Of a stretch of DNA of 64,000 nucleotides, positions 44,404 to 54,324 are shown piece after piece. Both the position numbers and the translations under genes were made by a program. Source of the DNA: Spirosoma fluviale (lineage in GTDB: Bacteria > Bacteroidota > Bacteroidia > Cytophagales > Spirosomataceae); the NCBI RefSeq assembly GCF_900230225.1, contig NZ_OCNH01000002.1, positions 1,367,396 to 1,431,395 of the forward strand. The letters run 5' to 3'. Each line of letters starts with the position of its first letter. Positions within the stretch are counted from its first letter, which is position 1. Under the pieces are notes generated by a model. That model saw nothing but the letters and a program-made list of their open reading frames with translations. It made no database searches and was not told the DNA's origin.

Positions 44404-45417
44404 ATGAAATTTTATTCTGGTATGATTAGTCTCGTCGTACCCGCTTTTAACGAAGAAGAGAACTTGTCCGTGCTGGTGCATCGGCTGATGGCCGTCATGA
44501 ACCAATACGAATCCTACGAAATTCTGATTGTCGACGACGGTAGTTCTGACCAAACCCGCCATGTACTTCGGCAATTAAGTCAGGCTTATTCTGTTGTGCG
44601 CTTTATCTCCTTCTCGCGTAATTTTGGCCATCAAATGGCGTTGCGGGCGGGCTACGACAACGCTCATGGTGAAGCCGTTATTTGCCTGGATGCCGATCTT
44701 CAGCATCCGCCCGAGTTGATTCCGACCCTGATTGAAAAGTGGCGCGAAGGCTATGAAGTTGTTTATACCGTTCGTCAGGCTGATCCTAAACTATCGTGGT
44801 TTAAGCGTACCACCTCCAAATACTTTTACCAGTTGCTGCGTAATGTCTCCAACTTGAAAATTGAGGACGGCGCAGCCGATTTCCGGCTCCTCGACCGGAA
44901 AGTGGTCGACACACTTAAGCAGTTTAAAGAAAATGATCTGTTCTTACGCGGAGCTATTTCGTGGGTGGGTTTCCGGCAGTGCCGTATCCTCTACGAACCA
45001 GCCGCCCGCTATGCCGGTCGGTCGAAGTATTCATTTCGGAAAATGCTGCAACTGGCAGCTATGGGGATTACGTCCTTCTCGACGCGTCCGCTTTATTTGT
45101 CTGTCCTGCTGGGGTTCACCATGTTCCTGATGGCCGGGTTGTTCGGTGCAGAAACGTTGTATGAGCACTTTTTTACGGATGCCACGGTTTCCGGCTGGAC
45201 AACGCTGGTGTTGCTGATGGTACTGATCGGGGGCGTACAGTTCATTATGATTGGGATCATCGGCGTATATTTGGGCAAAACGTTTGTAGAGGTGAAAGGC
45301 CGCCCCGCCTACATTATTGGTGATACGAGCGAGATTGAGGAAAGCGTAACGACATGGCAAGCTCCGGTAAAAAATCAGGATCAACTTCAGGAAATATATT
45401 ATTCACCGTTGACGTAG
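44404..45417 (+). CDS. Family 2 glycosyltransferase, polyprenyl-phosphate type
   Basis: The ATG at 44404 gives 337 aa; a GTG at 44395 and an ATG at 44422 are alternatives. GT-A motifs: SLVVPAFNEEENL, ILIVDDGSSD and CLDADLQHPPELIP (DxD). Two C-terminal membrane helices (SVLLGFTMFLMAGLF and LLMVLIGGVQFIMIGIIGVY) make it DPM1/GtrB-like, that is, it likely transfers a sugar from a nucleotide donor to undecaprenyl phosphate at the inner membrane. It overlaps the deacetylase gene by 64 bp, so translation is coupled. Confidence 0.9.
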   Translation: MKFYSGMISLVVPAFNEEENLSVLVHRLMAVMNQYESYEILIVDDGSSDQTRHVLRQLSQAYSVVRFISFSRNFGHQMALRAGYDNAHGEAVICLDADLQHPPELIPTLIEKWREGYEVVYTVRQADPKLSWFKRTTSKYFYQLLRNVSNLKIEDGAADFRLLDRKVVDTLKQFKENDLFLRGAISWVGFRQCRILYEPAARYAGRSKYSFRKMLQLAAMGITSFSTRPLYLSVLLGFTMFLMAGLFGAETLYEHFFTDATVSGWTTLVLLMVLIGGVQFIMIGIIGVYLGKTFVEVKGRPAYIIGDTSEIEESVTTWQAPVKNQDQLQEIYYSPLT

Positions 45418-46157
45418 AGGAATTCGACACGGCTGTTGAGTTCGGGCATGACATTCCGCTCAGCGAACAGATAGCCGTGTCAACAAAGGGCTTGCGCCTG
45501 CTGGCTGAACGATTCGACGCCCTCGGTACACCTACTACGCTGTTTACAACGGCCAACTACGCGCTTCACGAACCTGAATTAATCAGGAAACTTGCCGGTA
45601 AGCACGAAATAGCTTCCCACGGCTATTTTCACACCACCTTCGAGCCAGCCGATCTGCTAAAGTCCCGGCTGGCGCTCGAAAAACTGCTCAATAGACCGGT
45701 AACCGGCTTCCGGCGCGCACGAATGGGCTTTGTTGATCCCGTCGATGTGCAGCAGGCGGGTTATCAGTATAATTCATCGTTACACCCAACTTGGCTGCCC
45801 GGTCGGTATAATCACTGGGGTGAGCCGCGTTGTCCGTTTCAGGAAGCGGGTGTCTGGCAAATTCCGGCATCGGTTACCCCGACGCTGCGGCTGCCCCTGT
45901 TTTGGCTAAGCCTGAAAAACTTTCCCTTCGCCTATTACAAACAGTTGTGCCGCCAAACCTTGCGAACAGATGGGTTTCTGAACCTGTATGTTCATCCGTG
46001 GGAGTTTACGGATTTGGCGGGTTATGAAAAAATTCCGGGTTATGTCCGCCGACACTCACGGGATGAACTCCTCGACCGGGTCGAAAATCTGCTTCGTTAT
46101 TTAAAACAACACGGCGATTTCAGGACAATGGGCGACTTTGTCCAACATCTTCAGTAA
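45354..46157 (+). CDS. Polysaccharide deacetylase-family protein
   Basis: A 267-aa protein with the NodB-fold signatures ILFTVDVEEFDTAVEFG (catalytic and metal Asp), HEIASHGYFHTTF (metal His) and LYVHPWEFTD. It resembles the DUF3473/XrtA-type deacetylases of exopolysaccharide clusters. It would remove acetyl groups from a polysaccharide or lipid-linked sugar. There is no signal peptide, so action is cytoplasmic or on a membrane-linked intermediate. Start at 45354, within the 3' end of the GT2 gene. Confidence 0.87.
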   Translation: MASSGKKSGSTSGNILFTVDVEEFDTAVEFGHDIPLSEQIAVSTKGLRLLAERFDALGTPTTLFTTANYALHEPELIRKLAGKHEIASHGYFHTTFEPADLLKSRLALEKLLNRPVTGFRRARMGFVDPVDVQQAGYQYNSSLHPTWLPGRYNHWGEPRCPFQEAGVWQIPASVTPTLRLPLFWLSLKNFPFAYYKQLCRQTLRTDGFLNLYVHPWEFTDLAGYEKIPGYVRRHSRDELLDRVENLLRYLKQHGDFRTMGDFVQHLQ

Positions 46158-46191
46158 GTTATTCTCCAACAGCCTACTTGTTGGTTACCCT

Positions 46192-47367
46192 ATGATGTCA
46201 TTTTTTAGAAAGCCACTGTTCAGTGATAACCGATTTATTTTTGGCATCTATGGGATACTGGCCCTGTTTGTAAGCATCCGGACGCTTATTAATATGGACT
46301 CGAATAATTACCAGATTTTCTATTATTCGCTTGCCCATCTTATCGACGGAAAGAACCTATACCTGCTTTACCCCGCCGAGTACGGCGACCACTACCATTA
46401 CGCACCCACCTTTGCGGCTTTGTTTGCGCCCATTTTTGCGCTGCCTTTTTCGGTAGGGCTATTTCTATGGCATCTTCTGTTCACTGCCGTTTGGGTCTAT
46501 GCCATCTACCGAATGCCCCTTACCCATTCGCAGAAAGTGGTTGCCTACTGGTTCAGTATGCAGGAACTGATCACTTCCCTGGTTAACAGCCAAACCAACC
46601 CGCTCATTGCGGCTCTTTCACTGTTTGCCTTTGTAAGTTTTGAGAAACGCCAGCTGTTCTGGGCTGCCTTTTTTATCATTGTTGGCTTTAACATCAAAAT
46701 ATATAGTCTGGTAGCGGCTGCTTTGTTCCTGCTCTATCCGCAAAAGCTTCGGTTTTTGGCGTACATGGTACTATGGGGAGTTGTACTGGGTTTGCTGCCC
46801 CTCTTATTCACCTCGCCTGATCAACTGGTTTGGCAGTACGAAAACTGGGTGACCCAACTCATGCTGAAATCCGATTACGATAAATGGGCCAACACGTCTA
46901 TCCATAAACTCGTCCATTTGACCATCTCGCCCGATATCAGCACGAGTGCAATCATTGGCGCGGGGGTAGTGCTGTTCTGTACGGTGTATTGGCGCGTTCA
47001 GCAGTTTAATCAACGTTGGTTCAAAATGCTTTTACTGGCCTCTGTGCTGATTTTTCAGGTTATCTTCAATCCCGTTGCCGAATCACCTACGTATATAATC
47101 GCCGTAACGGGTGTTATGATCTGGTGGTTTTACTGCCCGCAAACGTGGCTGGACCGGGGGCTGTTGATAAGCTGTCTGGTGCTGACTGTTTTGTCGCCGA
47201 GCGATATTTTTCCGCGTTTCCTGCGCGAACTACTGGTAACACCCTATGCCCTCAAAGCCCTGCCCTGTGTCCTCATCTGGTTTCGGCTCCTTTATCTCAT
47301 GCACACCATGAAACCAATGCCAGCTACACCGGCAATGGTACCTATCCAGACCCCTTCTCAATCCTAA
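46192..47367 (+). CDS. GT87-like polytopic membrane glycosyltransferase
   Basis: The ATG at 46192 gives 391 aa; the frame opens earlier only with TTG at 46138, inside the deacetylase gene. About ten hydrophobic segments are visible, and the first loop carries the charged stretch LLYPAEYGDHYHYAP, typical of GT-C/GT87 (DUF2029) mannosyltransferases that use polyprenyl-phosphate sugars on the outer face of the membrane. That would fit the product of the GT2 enzyme as donor. It starts 34 bp after the deacetylase. Confidence 0.8.
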   Translation: MMSFFRKPLFSDNRFIFGIYGILALFVSIRTLINMDSNNYQIFYYSLAHLIDGKNLYLLYPAEYGDHYHYAPTFAALFAPIFALPFSVGLFLWHLLFTAVWVYAIYRMPLTHSQKVVAYWFSMQELITSLVNSQTNPLIAALSLFAFVSFEKRQLFWAAFFIIVGFNIKIYSLVAAALFLLYPQKLRFLAYMVLWGVVLGLLPLLFTSPDQLVWQYENWVTQLMLKSDYDKWANTSIHKLVHLTISPDISTSAIIGAGVVLFCTVYWRVQQFNQRWFKMLLLASVLIFQVIFNPVAESPTYIIAVTGVMIWWFYCPQTWLDRGLLISCLVLTVLSPSDIFPRFLRELLVTPYALKALPCVLIWFRLLYLMHTMKPMPATPAMVPIQTPSQS

Positions 47368-47425
47368 CCTCAACGCACGATTAATTTCTAACGTGTTTTG
47401 TCAAGCCTACTTAACTACTTCTTGA

Positions 47426-48127
47426 ATGGCCTCAACATGGCTTGATTTCTGGCAACGTGAAAATGAATTCGACGAGTCGATGTCGACGAATTTCAATTAT
47501 TTTCTGGAGCGCGTCGAAACGCATATTCCTTTGGCAAAAACAAATCGGGTGCTGGACATCGGCTCCGGGCCGGGCAATCTGGAAGATGCCTGGCACGACC
47601 GCGTAGCCGAAATACACGGTCTGGATATATCCAAACGATACAATGAACTAGCCCGCACCCGGCATGTTGATTCACCTAATGTATTTTTTCACGATCTTGA
47701 CCCCAACGATTACCTGAATTTCAGCCCGGTGGCCAATCGGCAATTCGATGTGATCATTGTGATGAGCGTTGTGCAGTATTACCGGAGTATCGGCGAAGTA
47801 GAACAACTTTTGCAGCTAATCAAACGCGTGGCCGCTCCGGGTGCCCGTGCGCTGGTGTGCGATCTGATGGTGGGGGAGAGCTTTCTGAGCGACGTTTTGG
47901 GCATTCTGAAACGGTCGCTTTTGCAGGGAAAATTGATTGCTACGCTGAAACTGCTGGTTCGCCTTCGCTTCTCGCATTACCATACCGTTCGCAAGGAAAA
48001 CGGCTTTCTGGTGATACCCGAAACCGAATGGCTGGCCATGTGCGAGCGGGTAGGCCTGAAAGCGCAGTTTATCAACGAACCAATTACCTTACAACAGGAA
48101 CGCCGGAATTTACTGATTACCTTCTGA
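47426..48127 (+). CDS. SAM-dependent methyltransferase
   Basis: A 233-aa class I methyltransferase with motif I VLDIGSGPGNLEDAW, the acidic end of strand 2 (IHGLDIS) and FDVIIVMSVVQYY. It likely methylates a sugar or lipid made by the preceding genes; the acceptor cannot be told. It lies 58 bp after the GT87-like gene and is the last gene of the run. It is convergent with the DUF721 gene. Confidence 0.85.
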   Translation: MASTWLDFWQRENEFDESMSTNFNYFLERVETHIPLAKTNRVLDIGSGPGNLEDAWHDRVAEIHGLDISKRYNELARTRHVDSPNVFFHDLDPNDYLNFSPVANRQFDVIIVMSVVQYYRSIGEVEQLLQLIKRVAAPGARALVCDLMVGESFLSDVLGILKRSLLQGKLIATLKLLVRLRFSHYHTVRKENGFLVIPETEWLAMCERVGLKAQFINEPITLQQERRNLLITF

Positions 48128-48167
48128 CGGAATTATGCCAGGATGGCGCCAGAGGAGATGAATGCCC

Positions 48168-48494
48168 TTAGATGAAGACGACGTCGTCGATGACGTCCGT
48201 ACCCATGTCTTTATTCACTAACTGAATAAGTTTCTGCTTGGCATTGACCAGTTCGTTGCGCAGGGGGGCCGATCCAATTTCGATGTAGAGTTTGCGGTCG
48301 CGGACGTAAAGCCGGTTCGTACGGGACGCAATGGTTGGCCCCATCATTCGGCCCCAGAATGCTTCAAGATAGGTTTCGTTGAAGCGGGTTTGCAACTGGT
48401 AGGCTTTCAATAACTGCCCGATAGCATCTTTTAAAGACGTGACTCCGGCCACTCGGGTGGCATTTTCACGGTTGTAACGATACGTTTGATTCAT
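48168..48494 (-). CDS. DUF721 (DciA-like) protein
   Basis: The ATG at 48494 gives 108 aa, in line with the short Bacteroidota members; upstream codons of the frame do not look coding. It carries the DUF721 pattern (LKDAIGQLLKAYQLQTRFNE, AFWGRMMGPTIASRTNRLYV, LYIEIGSAPLRNELVNAKQK). In other bacteria DciA helps load the replicative helicase; whether this one does is inferred. Confidence 0.85.
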   Translation of the reverse strand: MNQTYRYNRENATRVAGVTSLKDAIGQLLKAYQLQTRFNETYLEAFWGRMMGPTIASRTNRLYVRDRKLYIEIGSAPLRNELVNAKQKLIQLVNKDMGTDVIDDVVFI

Positions 48495-48601
48495 GCGGCA
48501 GGTGTCTTGCCTGCAAAAGTAAAACAATGAATCGACTTAATAGACGGAGAAATTAGTAACCGTACTAAAAAAAGCAGGTTGAGCAGAAAAAAGCCGGGCT
48601 G

Positions 48602-48633
48602 TTTGGATTCGCACGGTTTGACTAGTATACTTG
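48602..48633 (+). promoter_or_regulatory. Promoter of the SAM riboswitch / metY transcript
   Basis: TTTG (48602-48605), a 20-nt spacer and TATACTTG (48626-48633, one mismatch to TAnnTTTG) fit the Bacteroidota promoter. Transcription would start near 48640, about 40 nt before the riboswitch. Confidence 0.65.
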
Positions 48634-48681
48634 CGGCATCAAGTCATTGCAACGCGTCATTTACCATTCTCGGCGCGCATT

Positions 48682-48785
48682 GATTTATAAAGAAGCGGGG
48701 AGAGATCAGGCTCTGTGAACCGCTGGCAACCTACCACATGGCAAGGTGCTAACTCCTGCCTAAATACATTTAGGAACTATAAATC
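48682..48785 (+). ncRNA. SAM-I (S-box) riboswitch
   Basis: The S-box core is plain: GGCAACC, then GGCAAGGTGCTAACTCCTGCC after a short P3 region, preceded by agagatcaggctct. A P1 stem forms between gatttata (48682-48689) and tataaatc (48778-48785), and a P4 hairpin between cctaaat and atttagg. It binds S-adenosylmethionine and should switch off the methionine genes metY and metX downstream. A hairpin at 48817-48847 (atgcct...aggcat enclosing ggcc-aaat-ggcc) may belong to the expression platform, but no U-tract follows it. Confidence 0.88.
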
Positions 48786-48830
48786 GGTACTAATCATGCT
48801 CTATTTTCAGCAGTGTATGCCTCCGGCCAA

Positions 48831-48995
48831 ATGGCCCTGTCAGGCATAACGAACGTCTCCACTCACCGCTACGAAAACCGGGATGGTTTGTCGTGTGCAC
48901 TTATTCGCCTGATGTTCGAGGGCTACTGTTGTTGGGAGCAACGCCAACAGCAACGTCTGCACTACCAGCGTCGACTACAAAACCCAGAGCAATAA
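48831..48995 (+). CDS. Possible leader ORF between the riboswitch and metY
   Basis: A 54-aa open frame (ATG at 48831; a GTG at 48813 is also possible) fills most of the leader after the riboswitch and stops 21 bp before metY. It has three cysteines, two adjacent (CALIRLMFEGYCCWEQRQQQ), then a Gln/Arg-rich end. It might be a leader peptide that couples cysteine or methionine supply to metY, or chance. I do not recognise it. Confidence 0.3.
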   Translation: MALSGITNVSTHRYENRDGLSCALIRLMFEGYCCWEQRQQQRLHYQRRLQNPEQ

Positions 48996-49004
48996 AACCG
49001 TTAA

Positions 49005-50330
<1,326 letters not shown>

Positions 50331-50340
50331 TGTTTGGTTT

Positions 50341-50403
50341 GGTTTACGATTTACAGTTTACTGGTAACGGCTAAAGTGTAAATCGTAAACCATAAATTTT
50401 TTT
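50341..50403 (+). terminator. Terminator-like hairpin between metY and metX
   Basis: A perfect 15-bp stem (ggtttacgatttaca / tgtaaatcgtaaacc, arms 50341-50355 and 50377-50391) is followed by ataaattttttt. The T run ends 3 nt before the TTG start of metX, so it could act as a partial terminator between the two genes. Confidence 0.65.
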
Positions 50404-50406
50404 CGA

Positions 50407-51486
50407 TTGGACCTTTCTTACTTCGATTACAAATATTCGTTCCCGCTCGAATCAGGGGAGAGCCTGCCGGGTTTTCGGCTGGCTTATACCACACGCGGCA
50501 CCCTCAACAGCGATCAATCGAATGTTGTCTGGATCTGCCACGCCCTAACCGGGAATGCCGATGCCGGTGATTGGTGGGGCGGTATGGTTGGTGCGGGTAA
50601 GTATTACGACCTGGCCACTAATTTTGTTGTCTGCGCCAACGTGATCGGTTCGTGCTATGGCTCTACGGGGCCATTGTCGATAAATCCGCAGACGGGGCAG
50701 CCCTTTTATCATACGTTCCCGATGATCACCATCCGGGATATGGTGGCGGCTCTGGATTTACTGCGGCAGGAACTGGGTATCGAAAAAATCCATACCTGCA
50801 TTGGCGGTTCGGTGGGGGGCGAGCAGGCGCTGGAATGGGCCATTCTACAGCCCAATCTGATCGAAAATCTGGTGATCATCGCGGCCAGCGCCATTGCGTC
50901 GCCCTGGTGTATTGCCTTCAACGAGGCCCAGCGGATGGCCATCGAAGCCGACCCGACCTGGTCCGAACAGCGCGACGATGCCGGGGCCGCCGGGATGAAA
51001 GCGGCCAGGGCTATGGCCATGATTTCGTACCGAAATTACGATACCTATGGCTTTACGCAGGCGCTGGATAACAATGAGCAGCTCGATGGCTATAAATCGG
51101 CCAGCTATCAACGCTACCAGGGCGAAAAATTAGTTGAGCGATTCAATGCCTTTACCTACTGGACGCTGTCTAAAGTAATGGATTCGCATAACGTTGGCCG
51201 GAACCGGGGCAGTATCCTTAACGCACTGGCTCAGGTGAAATCCCGTACGCTGGTTGTGGGAATTCGGTCCGATCTGCTTTTTCCTCCTTCCGAGCAGCAG
51301 TTTCTGGCGCGGCATATTCCCGATGCCACCTATGAAGAAATCGATTCGTTATATGGCCATGATGGCTTTTTAATTGAATTCAGACCACTGGCGGGCATTA
51401 TCCGTAAGTGGGTGGCGAGTGCCGCTTCGGCTGACGGGGCACCGGTAACCAACTCGTCAACAAGTTTTAGTCAGCCGGTTAAATAA
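50407..51486 (+). CDS. metX: Homoserine O-acetyltransferase
   Basis: A 359-aa alpha/beta-hydrolase of the MetX type. Motifs: GFRLAYTTRGTLN, HALTGNADAGDWW, GSCYGSTGP, nucleophile elbow CIGGSVGGEQALEW, and the late Asp/His (VVGIRSDLLFPPSEQ, YGHDGFLIE). It acetylates homoserine with acetyl-CoA for MetY. The start is TTG at 50407: the frame fits the family N terminus and no ATG is near. A hairpin and T run lie directly upstream. The next gene begins 6 bp after its stop. Confidence 0.92.
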   Translation: MDLSYFDYKYSFPLESGESLPGFRLAYTTRGTLNSDQSNVVWICHALTGNADAGDWWGGMVGAGKYYDLATNFVVCANVIGSCYGSTGPLSINPQTGQPFYHTFPMITIRDMVAALDLLRQELGIEKIHTCIGGSVGGEQALEWAILQPNLIENLVIIAASAIASPWCIAFNEAQRMAIEADPTWSEQRDDAGAAGMKAARAMAMISYRNYDTYGFTQALDNNEQLDGYKSASYQRYQGEKLVERFNAFTYWTLSKVMDSHNVGRNRGSILNALAQVKSRTLVVGIRSDLLFPPSEQQFLARHIPDATYEEIDSLYGHDGFLIEFRPLAGIIRKWVASAASADGAPVTNSSTSFSQPVK

Positions 51487-51492
51487 CGCAGT

Positions 51493-52086
51493 ATGATTTG
51501 GTACGAAGACGAGATTCGACAACTCGAAAATAAAGTAAACACTCTACCCACGCCCACGAATAAAGTCATTTTTTATGGCAGTTCATCCATTCGGCTCTGG
51601 ACAACGCTGGCGCAGGACTTTCCTCAGCTAGACACGCTGAATTTGGGTTTTGGCGGTTCGACCCTGGCCGCCTGCGCCTGGTTTTTTGAACGGCTGGTGG
51701 TGCCCACAGACCCCAAATCGTTGGTTTTCTACGCCGGAGACAATGACCTCGGTGACGGCCGCCATCCGGAAGAAGTATATCTATTTTTTGCGGCTTTTTC
51801 GGAGCAGATGACTCGCTTGCTTCCGGGAGTGCCCATGGCTTTTTTGTCGATTAAACTAAGTCCGGCCCGCTGGAACATTGCCGATCAGATACGAAAGACG
51901 AACAAATTAATTCAACAGGAGTTAGAAAAAGTACCCGACTGGCAGTATGTTGACATGACAACGCCTTTGCTGGGTCCAGATGGTAAACCCTGTTCAGATT
52001 TTTTTGAATCGGATGGACTTCACCTGACATCGGCCGGTTATCGAACCTGGCAACAGGCATTGCAGCAACAGAGCCGGATTTTTTAA
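51493..52086 (+). CDS. SGNH/GDSL-family hydrolase
   Basis: A 197-aa cytoplasmic hydrolase. Block I is VIFYGSSSIRLW (Ser), followed by GFGGSTLAACAW (Gly), FYAGDNDLGDG (Asn) and the Asp/His pair in ESDGLHLTSAGY. Such enzymes are esterases or lipases of small substrates. It starts 6 bp after metX and is co-transcribed with it, but a direct role in methionine synthesis is not apparent. Confidence 0.85.
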   Translation: MIWYEDEIRQLENKVNTLPTPTNKVIFYGSSSIRLWTTLAQDFPQLDTLNLGFGGSTLAACAWFFERLVVPTDPKSLVFYAGDNDLGDGRHPEEVYLFFAAFSEQMTRLLPGVPMAFLSIKLSPARWNIADQIRKTNKLIQQELEKVPDWQYVDMTTPLLGPDGKPCSDFFESDGLHLTSAGYRTWQQALQQQSRIF

Positions 52087-52160
52087 CGATTTGTTTACCC
52101 GCCCAATTGTTGGGGTTCGGGCAAGCCGTTGCAAATTCACGGGTACTTAACGTTATTGTT

Positions 52161-52889
52161 ATGCACCGGGAGTATCATAAATGGTTTAGTCCGAATCTAA
52201 ACCGTGATATGGAGTTGTTGATCTTGGGCCACGCGGGTGCGCGGGTACTGGTATTCCCAACCCGTCGCGGCCGTTTTTACGAATACGAGTCCTTTGGCCT
52301 GGCGGATACGCTGGCCGAAAAAATTGAAAACGGCTGGCTGCAACTCTACTGCGTAGACAGCGTTGATCACGAAAGTGTTTATAACCGGTCGGCTCATCCT
52401 CACGACCGTATTCGGCGGCATAACCAGTACGAACAGTACATAATCAATGAAGTCCTGCCGCTTTCCCGTCTGAAAAACCCGCAGCCATTTATGATTTCAC
52501 ATGGATGCAGCCTCGGAGCCTATCATGCTCTCAATATTGCCTTTCGGCATCCGCACTGGTTTGCAAAAGTGGTTGCCTTTAGCGGACGGTATAATCTGTC
52601 CGAGCCGGTGGGTGAGTTTCGCGGATTGTTTGACGATTACTACGACGAGGAGATTTACTTTCACAGCCCCAATCATTTTTTGCCTAATCTGGATGATAAC
52701 GCCCTGCTCGACTCCCTCCGCCAACTCCAGATCGTGATGACCATTGGGGCCGAAGATCCGTTTCTGGGCAGTAACGTAACCCTAAGCTCAGCCCTTCATG
52801 ACAAACAGATTCCCCATGAATTGTACATCTGGGATGGACGGGCGCATCAGGTTAGCGATTGGCAAAAAATGGCTCAATTGTATTTATAG
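52161..52889 (+). CDS. Esterase-family alpha/beta hydrolase
   Basis: The ATG at 52161 gives 242 aa; the frame opens earlier at 52107, but the similarity to putative esterases begins with MHREYHKWFSPNL. Nucleophile elbow MISHGCSLGAYHAL, Asp in TIGAEDPFLG and His in WDGRAHQVSDW complete a triad. Probably a cytoplasmic carboxylesterase. It lies 74 bp after the SGNH gene and may belong to the met operon. The gap after it (to 52997) contains a short degenerate repeat-like tract, cacagattacggagattc. Confidence 0.83.
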   Translation: MHREYHKWFSPNLNRDMELLILGHAGARVLVFPTRRGRFYEYESFGLADTLAEKIENGWLQLYCVDSVDHESVYNRSAHPHDRIRRHNQYEQYIINEVLPLSRLKNPQPFMISHGCSLGAYHALNIAFRHPHWFAKVVAFSGRYNLSEPVGEFRGLFDDYYDEEIYFHSPNHFLPNLDDNALLDSLRQLQIVMTIGAEDPFLGSNVTLSSALHDKQIPHELYIWDGRAHQVSDWQKMAQLYL

Positions 52890-52996
52890 CTGTGATTTCA
52901 CAGATTACGGAGATTCGAACCGCACAGATACCAAATAAAACGGGCAATTTTGCTTATAGATCGGGCTGGGGTATTTAGCCGGAAATTGTAAGCAAC

Positions 52997-54310
52997 ATGC
53001 GTCGTTATAGAATCACAATCTTTGTCGTTGCCCTGGTGATAATCAATATCCTGGGGTTGAGTTTTACCGTTGTTAACAAGGGTAGCTATAAGAACTCGCT
53101 CTACTACCGCTTTACGCGTCAACGGTTTGCCTGGATCGTGAGCGACCCGCGCCCCAAAGAGGCCATTCGGGCAGGATGGGCAAGCATAACGATCAAGCCC
53201 GAAACGTCTGCAGTAAACGCAGCCTCACCACGCCCGAAGTGGGATTCCGTTCAAACGCGCGCGCTGGTACTAGATAACGGCACGACGCGGGCGGTCATGA
53301 TCACCGTCGACTTACCAATGATGCCGCCCACGGTTGCGCAAGCGCTGGAACAAAAGCTGCCCAGGCTTGGCTTTGCGTGGAAAAACGTTTACCTGGGGGC
53401 TACCGATTCGCAACCGGATCTGAGCGGATGGGCCAGCGATTACATGGGTCAGCGAGAATTTGGTCCCTATGATGAGCAGCGGGCCAATCAGCTGACGGAG
53501 GCTATCCTGAAAGCGGTGACGCTGGCTCAGAAAAACAGCACGACCGTCCAGATTGGATATACGCAGGTTGATCTGAAAATACAGCAGCAACTATCTGCTG
53601 CGAGCGGTCGGGCCGGGGCAGATCCCCTTCATTTGCTGCAACTCCGCAAACTGACGGGTGAATCCGCACTGATTTATTCCGGTTCCGTAAACCAGATTTC
53701 TTCGGAAAATACCACAAATTCGACCGACGACCCCCATTTCTTTCGCTTGTTAACGCAGCAACTTAACAAGCAAACTCGCTGGTTTGCCATGCCAGTGGCT
53801 GGACCCGTAGAGGACGCTGACTACTCGGGTCAGGTAAAGGACAAGAGCCAACAGGTAGCCAGTCTGGTTGATCAAATAACTACCTTGCTGGCCAGTCAGC
53901 CGCTTCGTACCGACAGTACGTTGATCGCGCAAACAGCCCCGCTCATTCAAAATGACCCCCAGATTCGCGTTAGCCAAAGCTTTCGGCTGAAGCCGTGGCT
54001 GGCCAAAGCGCTTTATGGCGATTATCCCGCTGAGCTAAAAGCGTTACGCATTGGGCAAACTGTTTTTGTGGGTTGCCCCGGTGGCGTATCTAATGAACTG
54101 GCCGGTGAGCTGCGTGAGTTGCCCATAGCCGATAATAGAAATCTGGTCATAACCAGCTACAACGGCGGCAACCTTGGGCAGATCGTTCCCGACAAACACT
54201 ACTATGCCGAAAACAGCCCCTATGTCATTGGTCAGATCAATCGTTTCGGCCCGCACACCGCCGAGTTTTTTGCCGACATGACCCAAAGTCTGGTCAGTAG
54301 CTTGAAATAG
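52997..54310 (+). CDS. Neutral ceramidase-like protein without the metal site
   Basis: A 437-aa protein with an N-terminal membrane anchor (IFVVALVIINILGLSFTVV). The fold of the neutral/alkaline ceramidase N-terminal domain is recognisable: RAGWASITIKPE (family AGxxxxDITP), TRALVLDNGTTRAVMITVDL, and VITSYNGGNLGQIVPDKHYY near the end. The family's zinc and catalytic segment THTHSGP is replaced by ATDSQPDLSG, with no His in that segment. It is therefore probably not an active ceramidase; a binding or structural role is possible. Its stop lies 14 bp from that of the convergent lipase gene. Confidence 0.7.
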   Translation: MRRYRITIFVVALVIINILGLSFTVVNKGSYKNSLYYRFTRQRFAWIVSDPRPKEAIRAGWASITIKPETSAVNAASPRPKWDSVQTRALVLDNGTTRAVMITVDLPMMPPTVAQALEQKLPRLGFAWKNVYLGATDSQPDLSGWASDYMGQREFGPYDEQRANQLTEAILKAVTLAQKNSTTVQIGYTQVDLKIQQQLSAASGRAGADPLHLLQLRKLTGESALIYSGSVNQISSENTTNSTDDPHFFRLLTQQLNKQTRWFAMPVAGPVEDADYSGQVKDKSQQVASLVDQITTLLASQPLRTDSTLIAQTAPLIQNDPQIRVSQSFRLKPWLAKALYGDYPAELKALRIGQTVFVGCPGGVSNELAGELRELPIADNRNLVITSYNGGNLGQIVPDKHYYAENSPYVIGQINRFGPHTAEFFADMTQSLVSSLK

Positions 54311-54324
54311 CTGATTGAACGACT

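Noticed and set aside
48107..48180. Possible overlap or regulation between the methyltransferase and DUF721 genes
   Set aside because: They are simply convergent, 40 bp apart, with no hairpin or repeat that needs explaining.
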